From Streptococcus oralis ATCC 35037 (lineage in GTDB: Bacteria > Bacillota > Bacilli > Lactobacillales > Streptococcaceae): DNA of 64,000 nt. The position numbers and the translations under genes were made by a program. Location: assembly GCF_900637025.1 (NCBI RefSeq), contig NZ_LR134336.1:760001-824000 (forward strand). Direction: 5' to 3'. How positions within the stretch are numbered: the stretch's first letter is position 1; every line of letters begins with the position of its first letter. The notes below the pieces were generated by a model that was given only the letters and a program-made list of their open reading frames with translations, was not told the DNA's origin and did no database searches. Shown piece after piece: positions 53,387 to 62,766 of this stretch.

Positions 53387-54228
53387 TATTTATACTTATC
53401 CTCCAATTGACTCATCCAGATACCAAGCCAAATGCCAAGTGCAAAGAAGAAGGCGATGAGAACATAACTCACAATAGAAAGTCCAGTGTATTGGATACTT
53501 TCAGCACTTCCAGCATTTGGAATCAAAATCAAGAAGGTGCTTGATAGCACAATTCCAATAATAAAGTGATAAACACGGGAGTGGTAGTTGTTCAAGGCAT
53601 GGTCCATTAATTTTGAAAAAATGATGAGTGTTGCACCTGCACCAATTCCGATAGGAAGGAAAGTACCGAATAAATCAAAGGTCTTAAAACCAGTTAGCAT
53701 TGGAGCGTACAGCCCTAAAATCAAGAGTAGATTTGACGGACTTAAACCAGGCACCAAGACACCTAGAGCTAAAAGAGCACCCGCTAAGATAAAACTAGCG
53801 AAACTAGCACTGAGAGAACCAACAACAAAGTTTAGCGCGTAGAGCCCTAGGCCTGAAAGGATAAAGGTAGTCCAGAACCAGACTAGGTCAATCTTGTCAC
53901 GATCAGATTCTCGAGTAGATTCTTTAAGGAGACTTGGAACTGTACCGATGATAGCTCCAGCAAAGCTCCACAAAACATAGACTTGATAATTTTCTAGCAG
54001 ATACTCGATTGGATAAGAAAACAAACCAATGCCTAGCAACATCCCGATTGCTACTGGGATAAAGTATAGGACATTCTCTTTAAAATCCTTAAAGGGATGA
54101 GCCAGAAAGCTAATCATTCGCTCATAAATCCCCAAAATAGCTGCTAAAACACCACCTGAAATTCCTGGTAGGATAAATCCTAAGGCGATGACGATTCCTT
54201 TAATAACTCTTGCAATCCATGAAAACAT
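53386..54228 (-). CDS. DUF368 membrane protein (candidate undecaprenyl phosphate translocase, PopT family)
   Basis: A polytopic protein of about 280 residues with the DUF368 signatures GFILPGISGGVLAAILGIYE and VPGLSPSNLLLILGLY, the inverted-repeat PGxS/G motifs of the fold. DUF368 proteins have been shown in other bacteria to recycle undecaprenyl phosphate across the membrane. The first ATG of an upstream extension (54306) lies before the promoter -10 (TGTTATAAT, minus strand, hexamer complement 54272-54277). The usable ATGs are 54231 and 54228; the latter has better spacing to GAGGA. Confidence 0.85.
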   Translation of the reverse strand: MFSWIARVIKGIVIALGFILPGISGGVLAAILGIYERMISFLAHPFKDFKENVLYFIPVAIGMLLGIGLFSYPIEYLLENYQVYVLWSFAGAIIGTVPSLLKESTRESDRDKIDLVWFWTTFILSGLGLYALNFVVGSLSASFASFILAGALLALGVLVPGLSPSNLLLILGLYAPMLTGFKTFDLFGTFLPIGIGAGATLIIFSKLMDHALNNYHSRVYHFIIGIVLSSTFLILIPNAGSAESIQYTGLSIVSYVLIAFFFALGIWLGIWMSQLEDKYK

Positions 54229-54296
54229 CATAAAATCCTCAATTTCATAAAATTCTTTCTCTATTCTATCAATTATAACACAGACGAGAAGAAAAT

Positions 54297-54333
54297 GAAA
54301 AAACAAGTGAAAAAGAGAGCGATTTTCACTTGT
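54297..54333 (-). terminator. terminator of the GH25 gene
   Basis: ACAAGTGAAAA (54303-54313) and TTTTCACTTGT (54323-54333) are perfect complements; on the minus strand a T run follows. Confidence 0.85.
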
Positions 54334-54334
54334 C

Positions 54335-55135
54335 TTATGGTCTTAAAAATAGTTTTCTGAAGGTTTCTTCTTTTTCCTTCAAGGTAGAAATGAGATTAAT
54401 ATCTAAATGGTGTTCAAATCCAGCGATTCTTCCTTTTGAAGTATACTGATGGAGGTCATAGTCTAAACTGGTATTGGGTGTTGTTTCAAAGTAACCAGAG
54501 TCTGTCCCGTAGGAAGGAATCCAAATAGCAGTAAACTTATCTGTATTGATACTGTGTTCTTGCATGAAGTAAACTCCAATATAGATGCCGATGTTTTTAG
54601 CACCTAAAGATTCCAGTTTGGCACGAAAGGCTTCAACCCCTTCATTCATATCAGACATTGTTTTCTCTTCCACGTCCAACCAATAGTAACTAGGGTTGTA
54701 AGGAGAAGCAGCATTATAGAAAACTTCAGCGGCTTTTTCCATTTCTTCCTTGCTGGGGCTAGCTAGATAGGCATAGACTCCAACTGGGACATTACGCTTT
54801 TGAAATTCTGTAATATGACTTTTATAGGCTTTATCAATACCATTGGCATAAGCCGCATCATTTTTTTCAGTATGTTGAGCCCCATTGTGGACGCGAACAA
54901 TAACACCTGAAATATTTTGAGACAAGGTATCGTAGTTGATTTCCTCAGGTCTTTGCCAACCAGAGACATCAATAATAGGTTTGTCAAGATTATGCAAGGC
55001 CTGATTTTCAACCTGGACTGCATTGGGTTTTGACTTGATAGGATGGTCTTCATAAGTTGGTCTATTGAGGGTCAAAATAGCTATAAATATAGTAAATAAA
55101 GTAAAAATAATAGCTGGATGAATCTTTTTTCTCAT
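54335..55135 (-). CDS. GH25 family muramidase (lysozyme-like), membrane-anchored
   Basis: A 266-residue protein with an N-terminal signal-anchor (IHPAIIFTLFTIFIAILTL) and a GH25 lysozyme domain. The conserved acidic residues are in IDVSGWQ and YYWLDVEEK. It would cut the MurNAc-GlcNAc bond of peptidoglycan. There is no choline-binding repeat, unlike pneumococcal LytC. The ATG at 55135 has no ribosome site; a TTGATT-17-TAAACT promoter ends eight bases before it, so the leader would be about two bases. Confidence 0.85.
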   Translation of the reverse strand: MRKKIHPAIIFTLFTIFIAILTLNRPTYEDHPIKSKPNAVQVENQALHNLDKPIIDVSGWQRPEEINYDTLSQNISGVIVRVHNGAQHTEKNDAAYANGIDKAYKSHITEFQKRNVPVGVYAYLASPSKEEMEKAAEVFYNAASPYNPSYYWLDVEEKTMSDMNEGVEAFRAKLESLGAKNIGIYIGVYFMQEHSINTDKFTAIWIPSYGTDSGYFETTPNTSLDYDLHQYTSKGRIAGFEHHLDINLISTLKEKEETFRKLFLRP

Positions 55136-55143
55136 ATTTAAAT

Positions 55144-55173
55144 AGTTTAACGTAAATAGATAAAAAAATCAAA
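55144..55173 (-). promoter_or_regulatory. promoter of the GH25 gene
   Basis: On the minus strand TTGATT, a 17-base spacer and TAAACT. The -10 ends eight bases before the ATG at 55135. Confidence 0.5.
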
Positions 55174-55250
55174 GAAAACATCGGAAAAAGTGAATATATG
55201 GGCGTCTTTTCCCTATTTCTCTGTTTGTTTACTCCTAAGAAACTAAATTA

Positions 55251-55259
55251 TGGTATAAT
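55251..55259 (+). promoter_or_regulatory. extended -10 promoter of glmU
   Basis: TGGTATAAT with hexamer at 55254-55259, 31 bases before the ATG at 55291. Confidence 0.6.
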
Positions 55260-55275
55260 ATAAGGGAATTTCTAG

Positions 55276-56670
<1,395 letters not shown>

Positions 56671-56679
56671 GAGTCTGTC

Positions 56680-57225
56680 ATGGAATTTGAAGAAAAAACG
56701 ATTAGTCGGAAGGAAATCTATCAAGGTCCTATTTTCAAACTAGTACAAGACCAGGTGGAACTACCAGAAGGAAAGGGTACTGCCCAACGTGACTTGATTT
56801 TTCACAATGGAGCTGTTTGTGTATTAGCTGTGACAGCCGAGGACAAAATCGTTCTCGTTAAGCAATACCGAAAAGCTATTGAGGCGGTTTCTTATGAGAT
56901 TCCTGCTGGTAAACTAGAACTTGGTGAAAATGCTGATCCAATGGCGGCGGCCCTTCGTGAATTGGAAGAAGAGGTTGCCTACACTGGTAAGTTAGAACTG
57001 TTGTACGATTTCTATTCTGCGATTGGATTTTGTAATGAAAAACTAAAACTCTACCTCGCTAGTGATTTGGTCAAGGTGGAAAATCCTCGCCCACAAGATG
57101 ATGATGAAACTTTGGAAGTTTTAGAAGTAAGCCTAGAGGAAGCCAAGAACCTGATCCAGTCAGGTCATATCTGTGATGCCAAGACCATTATGGCGATCCA
57201 GTACTGGGAACTACAAAAGAAATAG
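56680..57225 (+). CDS. nudF: ADP-ribose pyrophosphatase (Nudix hydrolase)
   Basis: A 181-residue Nudix enzyme. The Nudix box is [20 protein letters not shown], and the ADP-ribose-specific region [19 protein letters not shown] precedes it. It splits ADP-ribose into AMP and ribose 5-phosphate, a clean-up role. Ribosome site TAGGAG. Second gene of the glmU transcript. Confidence 0.88.
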   Translation: MEFEEKTISRKEIYQGPIFKLVQDQVELPEGKGTAQRDLIFHNGAVCVLAVTAEDKIVLVKQYRKAIEAVSYEIPAGKLELGENADPMAAALRELEEEVAYTGKLELLYDFYSAIGFCNEKLKLYLASDLVKVENPRPQDDDETLEVLEVSLEEAKNLIQSGHICDAKTIMAIQYWELQKK

Positions 57226-57236
57226 AGGAGCAACCC

Positions 57237-57548
57237 ATGGGAAAACCTTTATTAACAGACGAAATGATTGAACGTGCCAACCGTGGTGAGAAAATATCAG
57301 GACCACCTCTTCAAGATGATGAGGAAACAAAGATCCTACCAACGTCTTCACAACATTTTGGTTATTCACGTTCTAGAGACCACGGTTTTAGTCAAGATAC
57401 CTTAACAATCGAAGTAGAGCCAACGATTCATAAGAGTCGCCGCATTGAGAATACCAAGAGAAATGTTTTTAATTCGAAACTCAATCGTATCTTGTTTGCA
57501 GTCATCCTACTTTTGATTTTGTTAATTTTAGCGATGAAACTCTTGTAA
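57237..57548 (+). CDS. macP: MacP, activator of class A PBP2a
   Basis: A 103-residue single-pass protein: a cytoplasmic N-terminal part of about 83 residues and a C-terminal membrane helix ([19 protein letters not shown]). It matches pneumococcal MacP, which is needed for PBP2a activity and is phosphorylated by StkP. The phosphorylated threonine corresponds to T31 here (DDEETKIL). It sits in the glmU-nudF-macP-mtnN order seen in pneumococcus. Ribosome site AGAGGAG. Confidence 0.88.
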   Translation: MGKPLLTDEMIERANRGEKISGPPLQDDEETKILPTSSQHFGYSRSRDHGFSQDTLTIEVEPTIHKSRRIENTKRNVFNSKLNRILFAVILLLILLILAMKLL

Positions 57549-57563
57549 TTGAAAGGACTTGAA

Positions 57564-58256
57564 ATGAAAATTGGAATCATTGCTGCCATGCCAGAAGAAC
57601 TCGTATATTTGACTCAGAATTTGGAAAAACCTAAAGAAGTCCAAGTCTTAGGAAATACTTACTACACTGGCTCTGTTGGCAACACAGAAGTCGTTCTAGT
57701 TCAGAGTGGGATTGGAAAGGTCATGTCGGCTATGAGTGTAGCAGTGTTAGCTGACCATTTTCAGGTAGAAGCTATCATCAATACAGGATCAGCAGGTGCT
57801 CTTGCTGAAGGGATTGCTGTTGGAGATGTAGTGATTGCGGATAAGTTGGCTTATCATGATGTGGATGTGACTGCTTTTGGCTACGCTTTTGGTCAGATGG
57901 CTGGTCAGCCTCTTTACTTTGAATCTGATAAGAAGTTTATTGCTAGGATTAAAGAAAACTTATCTCAGTTAGAACAGACCTGGCACCTAGGCTTGATTGC
58001 TACAGGGGACAGTTTTATAGCTGGAGATGATAAGATTGCTAGTATCAAATCCCACTTCCCAGATGTTCTAGCTGTTGAGATGGAGGGTGCAGCCATTGCT
58101 CAAGCGGCTCAGTCTCTTAATTTACCGTTTCTAGTCATTCGTGCCATGAGTGACAATGCCAATCACGAGGCCTCTATCTCATTCGATGAGTTTATCATTG
58201 AAGCTGGACGTCGTTCTGCCCAAGTCTTACTAGCCTTTTTAAAGGCTTTGGATTAA
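57564..58256 (+). CDS. mtnN: 5'-methylthioadenosine/S-adenosylhomocysteine nucleosidase
   Basis: The Pfs enzyme, 230 residues, clears methylthioadenosine and S-adenosylhomocysteine and feeds autoinducer-2 synthesis through LuxS. Catalytic motifs include E12 in AAMPEE, the VEMEGAA region and MSDNANH with the catalytic aspartate. A TTG at 57549 upstream is rejected in favour of the ATG at 57564 behind AAAGGA. Confidence 0.95.
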   Translation: MKIGIIAAMPEELVYLTQNLEKPKEVQVLGNTYYTGSVGNTEVVLVQSGIGKVMSAMSVAVLADHFQVEAIINTGSAGALAEGIAVGDVVIADKLAYHDVDVTAFGYAFGQMAGQPLYFESDKKFIARIKENLSQLEQTWHLGLIATGDSFIAGDDKIASIKSHFPDVLAVEMEGAAIAQAAQSLNLPFLVIRAMSDNANHEASISFDEFIIEAGRRSAQVLLAFLKALD

Positions 58257-58264
58257 GCGGAAAT

Positions 58265-58293
58265 TTGACAGTTTATCTAGCTTATGATAAGAT
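58265..58293 (+). promoter_or_regulatory. promoter of rocS
   Basis: TTGACA (58265-58270), 17-base spacer and TAAGAT (58288-58293) with TGn extension. Confidence 0.65.
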
Positions 58294-58332
58294 TTAAATA
58301 AAGAAAAGCTAGAAAACGTTTTAGAGGATATT

Positions 58333-58827
58333 ATGAGTATTGAAATGACCGTCAGTGAGATTGCAGAGGTCTTAGGTCTATCTCGTCAAGCAATCAATAA
58401 TCGTGTCAAAGAACTTCCAGAAGAGGACACGAAAAAAAATGACAAAGGTGTAACTGTAGTTACTCGAAGTGGCTTGATCAAGCTAGAAGAAATCTACAAA
58501 AAAACGATTTTTGAAGATGAACCAGTCAGTGATGATGTCAAACAACGTGAACTGATGGAAATCTTGGTCGATGAGAAAAACGCTGAAATTCTTCGCTTGT
58601 ACGAGCAGCTCAAGGCAAAAGACCGCCAGTTATCAGAAAAAGATGAGCAGATGCGCATCAAAGACCGTCAAATTGCAGAGAAGGACAAACAGTTGGATCA
58701 ACAGCAACAGTTAACTCTTCAAGCCATGAAGGATCAAGAAACCTTGAAACTAGAGTTAGACCAAGCAAAAGAAGAAGTCCAAGCAACTAAAAAAGGCTTT
58801 TTTGCTCGCCTGTTTGGAGGAAAATAA
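58333..58827 (+). CDS. rocS: RocS-like chromosome segregation regulator
   Basis: A 164-residue protein: N-terminal helix-turn-helix (MTVSEIAEVLGLSRQAINNRV), a long coiled coil (about residues 75-150, with repeated KDRQ and EKDKQ units) and a C-terminal amphipathic helix (KKGFFARLFGGK) that can sit on the membrane. This is the layout of pneumococcal RocS, which binds DNA and ParB and links chromosome segregation to capsule and division. It lies next to mtnN and macP as in pneumococcus. It has its own promoter and terminator. Confidence 0.87.
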   Translation: MSIEMTVSEIAEVLGLSRQAINNRVKELPEEDTKKNDKGVTVVTRSGLIKLEEIYKKTIFEDEPVSDDVKQRELMEILVDEKNAEILRLYEQLKAKDRQLSEKDEQMRIKDRQIAEKDKQLDQQQQLTLQAMKDQETLKLELDQAKEEVQATKKGFFARLFGGK

Positions 58828-58868
58828 AGAAGCTGTTTGGGTTATTCACTAACCTAATGGCTTCTTTT
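58826..58868 (+). terminator. terminator of rocS
   Basis: AAAGAAGC (58826-58833) pairs with GCTTCTTT, and an inner GGTTA pairs with TAACC. T residues follow. Confidence 0.8.
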
Positions 58869-58908
58869 ATTATTTATAGTGAAAATCGAGTCGAAATTGA
58901 GGTAAAAG

Positions 58909-59502
58909 ATGGAAAAATTAAGAGATTATATTGCCTTTGATTTAGAGTTTAATCAACACGATGGGCTTACCCATTTAATTCAAGTGTCAGCTGTCCGTTT
59001 TCAAGATGGTAAAGAAAGTGCAGCTTTTGATTCTTATGTCCATACTACAGTACCATTGAAGAGTTTTATCAATGGTTTGACTGGAATCACAGCTGAAACC
59101 TTGAAAGATGCGCCAAAAGTAGAACAAGTTTTAAAGGACTTTCAAGCATTTGTTGGCGACTTACCTATTGTTGGTTACAATGCAGCTAAGAGTGATTTGC
59201 CTATTCTCTTGGAGCATGGCATTGATTATCGTGACCAGTATAAGGTCGACCTATATGATGAGGCTTTTGAACGCCGTAGTTCTGATTTACACGGCATAGC
59301 CAATCTTAAATTACAAACTGTAGCGAATTTTTTAGGCTTTCACGGGAAGTCTCATAACAGTTTAGAGGATGCCCGCATGACGGCGCGTGTTTACGAAGCT
59401 TTTTTGGAATCAGATGAAGGAAAGCTATTAATAGAAGACCAGAGTAGTTTTTCTATGAATAATCCTTTTGGTGGCTTAGATTTATCCCAATTTATAGACT
59501 AG
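58909..59502 (+). CDS. DnaQ-like 3'-5' exonuclease
   Basis: A 197-residue DEDDh exonuclease domain. The motifs are FDLEFNQ (D, E), YNAAKSDLPIL (D) and SHNSLEDARMT (H, D). It could be a stand-alone proofreading or RNA-trimming enzyme; the substrate is unknown. Ribosome site TTGAGGT. The membrane GDPD gene follows after eight bases. Confidence 0.85.
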   Translation: MEKLRDYIAFDLEFNQHDGLTHLIQVSAVRFQDGKESAAFDSYVHTTVPLKSFINGLTGITAETLKDAPKVEQVLKDFQAFVGDLPIVGYNAAKSDLPILLEHGIDYRDQYKVDLYDEAFERRSSDLHGIANLKLQTVANFLGFHGKSHNSLEDARMTARVYEAFLESDEGKLLIEDQSSFSMNNPFGGLDLSQFID

Positions 59503-59510
59503 GAGTGCTT

Positions 59511-61274
59511 ATGAAACCTGAAAAACCTAAAAAGCTAGGTTTTAGGAAGATATACTATAACCTAGATAAGATTTTATTTCTATTTTTCTTGATATTTATG
59601 ATGGTTGAGTTTGTCTGGCTACCATTAAATTCATGGATTGCTGGCATCCTTCTGAGACAAACCGGTTATTTGTTTATCTCCTACAATAACTTTTGGGCGA
59701 TTATACAAGGCTCGCCTTTTATCAGTTTAGCCTTTCTCATCTTAATTGCAATCAATCTCCTGGTTGCCTATTTCCAGATTTGTCTTTTGTTTATAGGGGC
59801 TCGTCACCTTCTCTATCATGAAAAGAGAACTTTAATTGAGTACAGTAGAAAAGTATTTCACCAGAGCTTTCTATTCGTTAAGCGATTGAGCTTTTGTAAG
59901 ATGGCCTTTGTCTTTTTTTACATTGCTTTGCTTTTCCCGTTCATCCGTAAGATTTTAAAAATCTACTACCTCAACAAGATTATTATCCCTGATTTTATTG
60001 TGAATTATTGGGAAGGTAAGCATTGGCTGGTAGGTCTGATGATCATAGCATCCGCTTGGATCTTTCTCTACATCTCTGTCCGATTTATGTTTGCCCTGCC
60101 TAAGATTCTCTTTGAAAGAAAGACAGTAAGAGAAAGTGTGAAATATAGTCTCCAAAAGACAAAGAAAAATGTCCTTTTCTTCTCTTGGCATCTCTTACTC
60201 ATTATTATTAAAACCTATCTCTTCTTCTTTGGTTTGTTAATTCCCTTGCTTTTTGCGCAAGCAGTGATGGATAATTTAACTCAAAAAGAATCCTTGATTC
60301 TCGGTGTGATTAATTTTGTCTTGATTAAAAATTTCCATTACATGACCCTGACTTATTTCCTAGTGAAGTTTGTTTCCTTCCTGACAGGAGAAGAACTAGA
60401 GATTATGCCAAGGCGAAAGAAAGATCATCTGATGAGATGGGGTGTCATGGGGTGTGCAAGCATCATCTTTGCCATAGAAGGCTACGTTTATCTGGAAACT
60501 CCAGATACCAATACACCTTTAGTGATTTCGCACAGAGGAGTAAGTAATAAAAACGGTGTTCAAAATACTGTGCAGTCTTTAGAAAAAACAGCTCAACTAA
60601 AACCAGATCTCATCGAAATGGATGTGCAGGAAACGAAAGACGGTCAGTTCGTGATGATGCACGATGCTAACCTCAAAAATTTAACAGGTATTAATGCTAC
60701 ACCGCAAGATTTGACTCTGGATGAATTAACAAATACAGATATTTACGAGAATGGTTATCAAACAAAGATTTCAAGCTTTGATGCCTATTTAGAGCGTGCA
60801 AATGCTTTAAACCAAAAATTGCTGATTGAGATTAAGACCAGTAAAAAAGATAGTCCGCAAATGATGGACCATTTCCTCGAAAAGTACGGAGCGACTATCA
60901 AGAAATATGGACACCAGATGCAATCGCTAGACTACCATGTGATTGATAAAGTGTTGACTTATGATTCTGAAATTCCAGTTTACTTTATTCTTCCCTATAA
61001 CAGTATCTTCCCAAGAACCAAGGCAACTGGTTACACTATGGAGTACTCAACTTTGGACGAATACTTTGTCAATAAACTCTGGACAACTGATCAGAGACTC
61101 TATGTTTGGACCGTAAATGGTTCGGAGGCATTTGATAAAGCAGTTCGTCTCGGTGCAGATGGCATGATTACTGATGATCTTGAAATGGTCCAGTCACAAG
61201 TCACAATGGCTCAAGACGATCCGGAATATACGGAATTACTCTTAAAGAAAGCAATGGAATTCTTTGATTTCTAA
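59511..61274 (+). CDS. membrane-bound glycerophosphodiester phosphodiesterase
   Basis: A 587-residue protein: a GPDPase_memb domain with about six to eight helices (residues 20-330) fused to a C-terminal GDPD catalytic barrel beginning VISHRGVSNKNGVQNTVQS, with the acid pair in IEMDVQETKDG and MMHDANL. It may degrade glycerophosphodiesters or trim lipoteichoic acid. A GTG at 59505 lies in the ribosome site AGGAG (59501-59505), so ATG 59511 is chosen. Confidence 0.87.
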   Translation: MKPEKPKKLGFRKIYYNLDKILFLFFLIFMMVEFVWLPLNSWIAGILLRQTGYLFISYNNFWAIIQGSPFISLAFLILIAINLLVAYFQICLLFIGARHLLYHEKRTLIEYSRKVFHQSFLFVKRLSFCKMAFVFFYIALLFPFIRKILKIYYLNKIIIPDFIVNYWEGKHWLVGLMIIASAWIFLYISVRFMFALPKILFERKTVRESVKYSLQKTKKNVLFFSWHLLLIIIKTYLFFFGLLIPLLFAQAVMDNLTQKESLILGVINFVLIKNFHYMTLTYFLVKFVSFLTGEELEIMPRRKKDHLMRWGVMGCASIIFAIEGYVYLETPDTNTPLVISHRGVSNKNGVQNTVQSLEKTAQLKPDLIEMDVQETKDGQFVMMHDANLKNLTGINATPQDLTLDELTNTDIYENGYQTKISSFDAYLERANALNQKLLIEIKTSKKDSPQMMDHFLEKYGATIKKYGHQMQSLDYHVIDKVLTYDSEIPVYFILPYNSIFPRTKATGYTMEYSTLDEYFVNKLWTTDQRLYVWTVNGSEAFDKAVRLGADGMITDDLEMVQSQVTMAQDDPEYTELLLKKAMEFFDF

Positions 61275-61278
61275 GAAA

Positions 61279-61310
61279 AAAAAAAGAGAAACAGATGTTT
61301 CTCTTTTTTT
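61279..61310. terminator. bidirectional terminator between the GDPD gene and ybaB
   Basis: AAAAAAAGAGAAACA and TGTTTCTCTTTTTTT form a perfect 15-bp stem around GA, serving both converging genes. Confidence 0.9.
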
Positions 61311-61315
61311 GTGGA

Positions 61316-61615
61316 TTAGAAAGGCAATTTTCCAGCGAAAGCACCGAGTTTCTTCTTAGTCGTTTCATCAATTTGCTCAAGAGCAGCGTTAATCGCTTGA
61401 ACAGTCATGTCAGAAAGTGTTTCGAGATCTTCTGGATCTACAACTGCTGGGTTAAAGTCAATGCTGACAACTTTTTTGTCTCCAGTCAAAGTTGCTTGGA
61501 CAAGGTTCTGGGCTGATTTTCCAACAAATTCCATGGCAGCGAGTTCTGCTTGGCTTTGTTCCATTTGTTTTTGAAGTTTTTGTGCTTGGCGCATCATGTT
61601 TTGCATGTTCATCAT
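61316..61615 (-). CDS. YbaB/EbfC nucleoid-associated protein
   Basis: A 99-residue helix-sheet-helix protein ([36 protein letters not shown]). Members bind DNA as dimers and coat the nucleoid. In many bacteria the gene adjoins dnaX-recR; here it stands alone. The AAAGGAAA ahead of the start is 14 bases away, so initiation may be weak. Confidence 0.9.
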   Translation of the reverse strand: MMNMQNMMRQAQKLQKQMEQSQAELAAMEFVGKSAQNLVQATLTGDKKVVSIDFNPAVVDPEDLETLSDMTVQAINAALEQIDETTKKKLGAFAGKLPF

Positions 61616-61654
61616 GGCGGTTTACAGTTTCCTTTTTCTATTATTTTTCTATTT

Positions 61655-61683
61655 ATTTTATCAATTTTAGGGGCAAAAGTCTA
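61655..61683 (-). promoter_or_regulatory. promoter of ybaB
   Basis: On the minus strand TAGACT, 17-base spacer and TAAAAT preceded by TGn. Confidence 0.5.
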
Positions 61684-61792
61684 TTATTTGTTTAATTCAT
61701 GAGATATATGACCTTTTATAATGAGTCTCTCAAACAACTTTTAAGAAATTTACTATGCACACCTAGTATTCTTTGCTAAACAAATAATTTCA

Positions 61793-61809
61793 TTTAAGCT
61801 TTCTTTAAG
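61793..61809 (+). promoter_or_regulatory. CiaR operator
   Basis: TTTAAG-CTTTC-TTTAAG is an exact match to the TTTAAG-N5-TTTAAG direct repeat bound by response regulator CiaR in pneumococcus. It stands where the -35 box of the following promoter would be, the layout of CiaR-activated promoters. In pneumococcus the lic1 genes have such a promoter. Confidence 0.88.
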
Positions 61810-61817
61810 GTTTCTAT

Positions 61818-61823
61818 TATATT
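61818..61823 (+). promoter_or_regulatory. -10 of the CiaR-dependent promoter P1 (tarIJ-lic)
   Basis: TATATT lies eight bases after the second CiaR half-site (TATTAT at 61815-61820 is an alternative). Transcription would start around 61827-61830. Confidence 0.55.
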
Positions 61824-61831
61824 CTAAAGAA

Positions 61832-61868
61832 CTCTATATTAACCGAACGTTGGACGGATAATATAGAG
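61832..61868 (+). repeat. 14-bp inverted repeat at the start of the predicted tarI leader
   Basis: CTCTATATTAACCG (61832-61845) and CGGATAATATAGAG (61855-61868) pair with one mismatch around a nine-base loop. It would form a strong hairpin within a few bases of the P1 transcript end. No real T run follows, so it is not a simple terminator. The remaining leader to 62002 holds no gene that I can support. Confidence 0.7.
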
Positions 61869-62002
61869 GATAACCTATTTTTATTTCTTAATTTGTTATG
61901 GTCTTTCTGGATTTAGTAACACATTGTTCACTTTTTACCTTAAATGATGTGTTGATTATACTAAATGATTCACTGTCTTTTCTTCATGATGGAGGCAGAT
62001 TG

Positions 62003-62011
62003 TGATATAAT
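62003..62011 (+). promoter_or_regulatory. second promoter P2 of tarI
   Basis: TGATATAAT, extended -10 with hexamer at 62006-62011, 44 bases before the tarI ATG. It would give CiaR-independent expression. Confidence 0.6.
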
Positions 62012-62054
62012 AGATGATAATGAGTTTTTTAGAATAAACTAAAGGAGAATATAA

Positions 62055-62762
62055 ATGATCTATGCAGGAATCCTAGCCGGAGGAACTGGCACACGCATGG
62101 GAATCAGTAATTTACCAAAACAATTCTTGGAGTTGGGTGATCGTCCTATTTTGATCCACACAATTGAAAAATTTGTTTTGGAACCAAGTATTGAAAAAAT
62201 TGTAGTTGGAGTTCATGGAGATTGGGTATCTCATGCTGAGGACTTGGTTGACAAGTATCTTTCTCTTCACAAGGATCGCATCATCATTACAAAGGGTGGT
62301 GCTGATCGCAATACCAGTATCGAGAAGATTATAGAAGCTATTGATGCCTACCGTCCAATCACTCCAGAAGATATCGTGATTACGCATGACTCTGTTCGTC
62401 CTTTTATCACACTTCGCATGATTCAGGACAATATCAAACTGGCTCAAAATCATGATGCAGTTGACACAGTAGTAGAAGCAGTTGATACCATTGTTGAAAG
62501 TACTAATGGTCAATTTATCACGGATATTCCAAATCGTGCTCACCTCTATCAAGGTCAAACGCCTCAGACTTTCCGCTGCAAAGATTTCATGGATTTGTAT
62601 GGTTCCCTATCTGATCAAGAAAAGGAAATCCTGACGGATGCATGTAAGATTTTTGTTATCAAAGGGAAGGATGTTGCCCTAGCTAAAGGGGAGTATTCAA
62701 ACCTTAAAATCACAACAGTAACAGACTTGAAAATCGCGAAAAGCATGATTGAGAAAGACTAA
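62055..62762 (+). CDS. tarI: ribitol-5-phosphate cytidylyltransferase TarI
   Basis: A 235-residue nucleotidyltransferase of the IspD/TarI family (AGGTGTRMGISNLPKQFLEL). IspD is excluded by context: streptococci use the mevalonate route and tarJ follows directly. TarI makes CDP-ribitol for teichoic acid repeat units. Ribosome site AAAGGAG. In pneumococcus tarI-tarJ-licA-licB-licC form the lic1 locus. Confidence 0.92.
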   Translation: MIYAGILAGGTGTRMGISNLPKQFLELGDRPILIHTIEKFVLEPSIEKIVVGVHGDWVSHAEDLVDKYLSLHKDRIIITKGGADRNTSIEKIIEAIDAYRPITPEDIVITHDSVRPFITLRMIQDNIKLAQNHDAVDTVVEAVDTIVESTNGQFITDIPNRAHLYQGQTPQTFRCKDFMDLYGSLSDQEKEILTDACKIFVIKGKDVALAKGEYSNLKITTVTDLKIAKSMIEKD

Positions 62763-62766
62763 GGCT

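Noticed and set aside
58310..58325. cre-like CTAGAAAACGTTTTAG ahead of rocS
   Set aside because: Only 11 of 14 cre positions match, and it sits downstream of the promoter next to the ribosome site. Too weak to call.
62055..62762. IspD (MEP-pathway cytidylyltransferase) as the product
   Set aside because: Streptococci use the mevalonate pathway, and tarJ and licA follow directly, so TarI is the better call.
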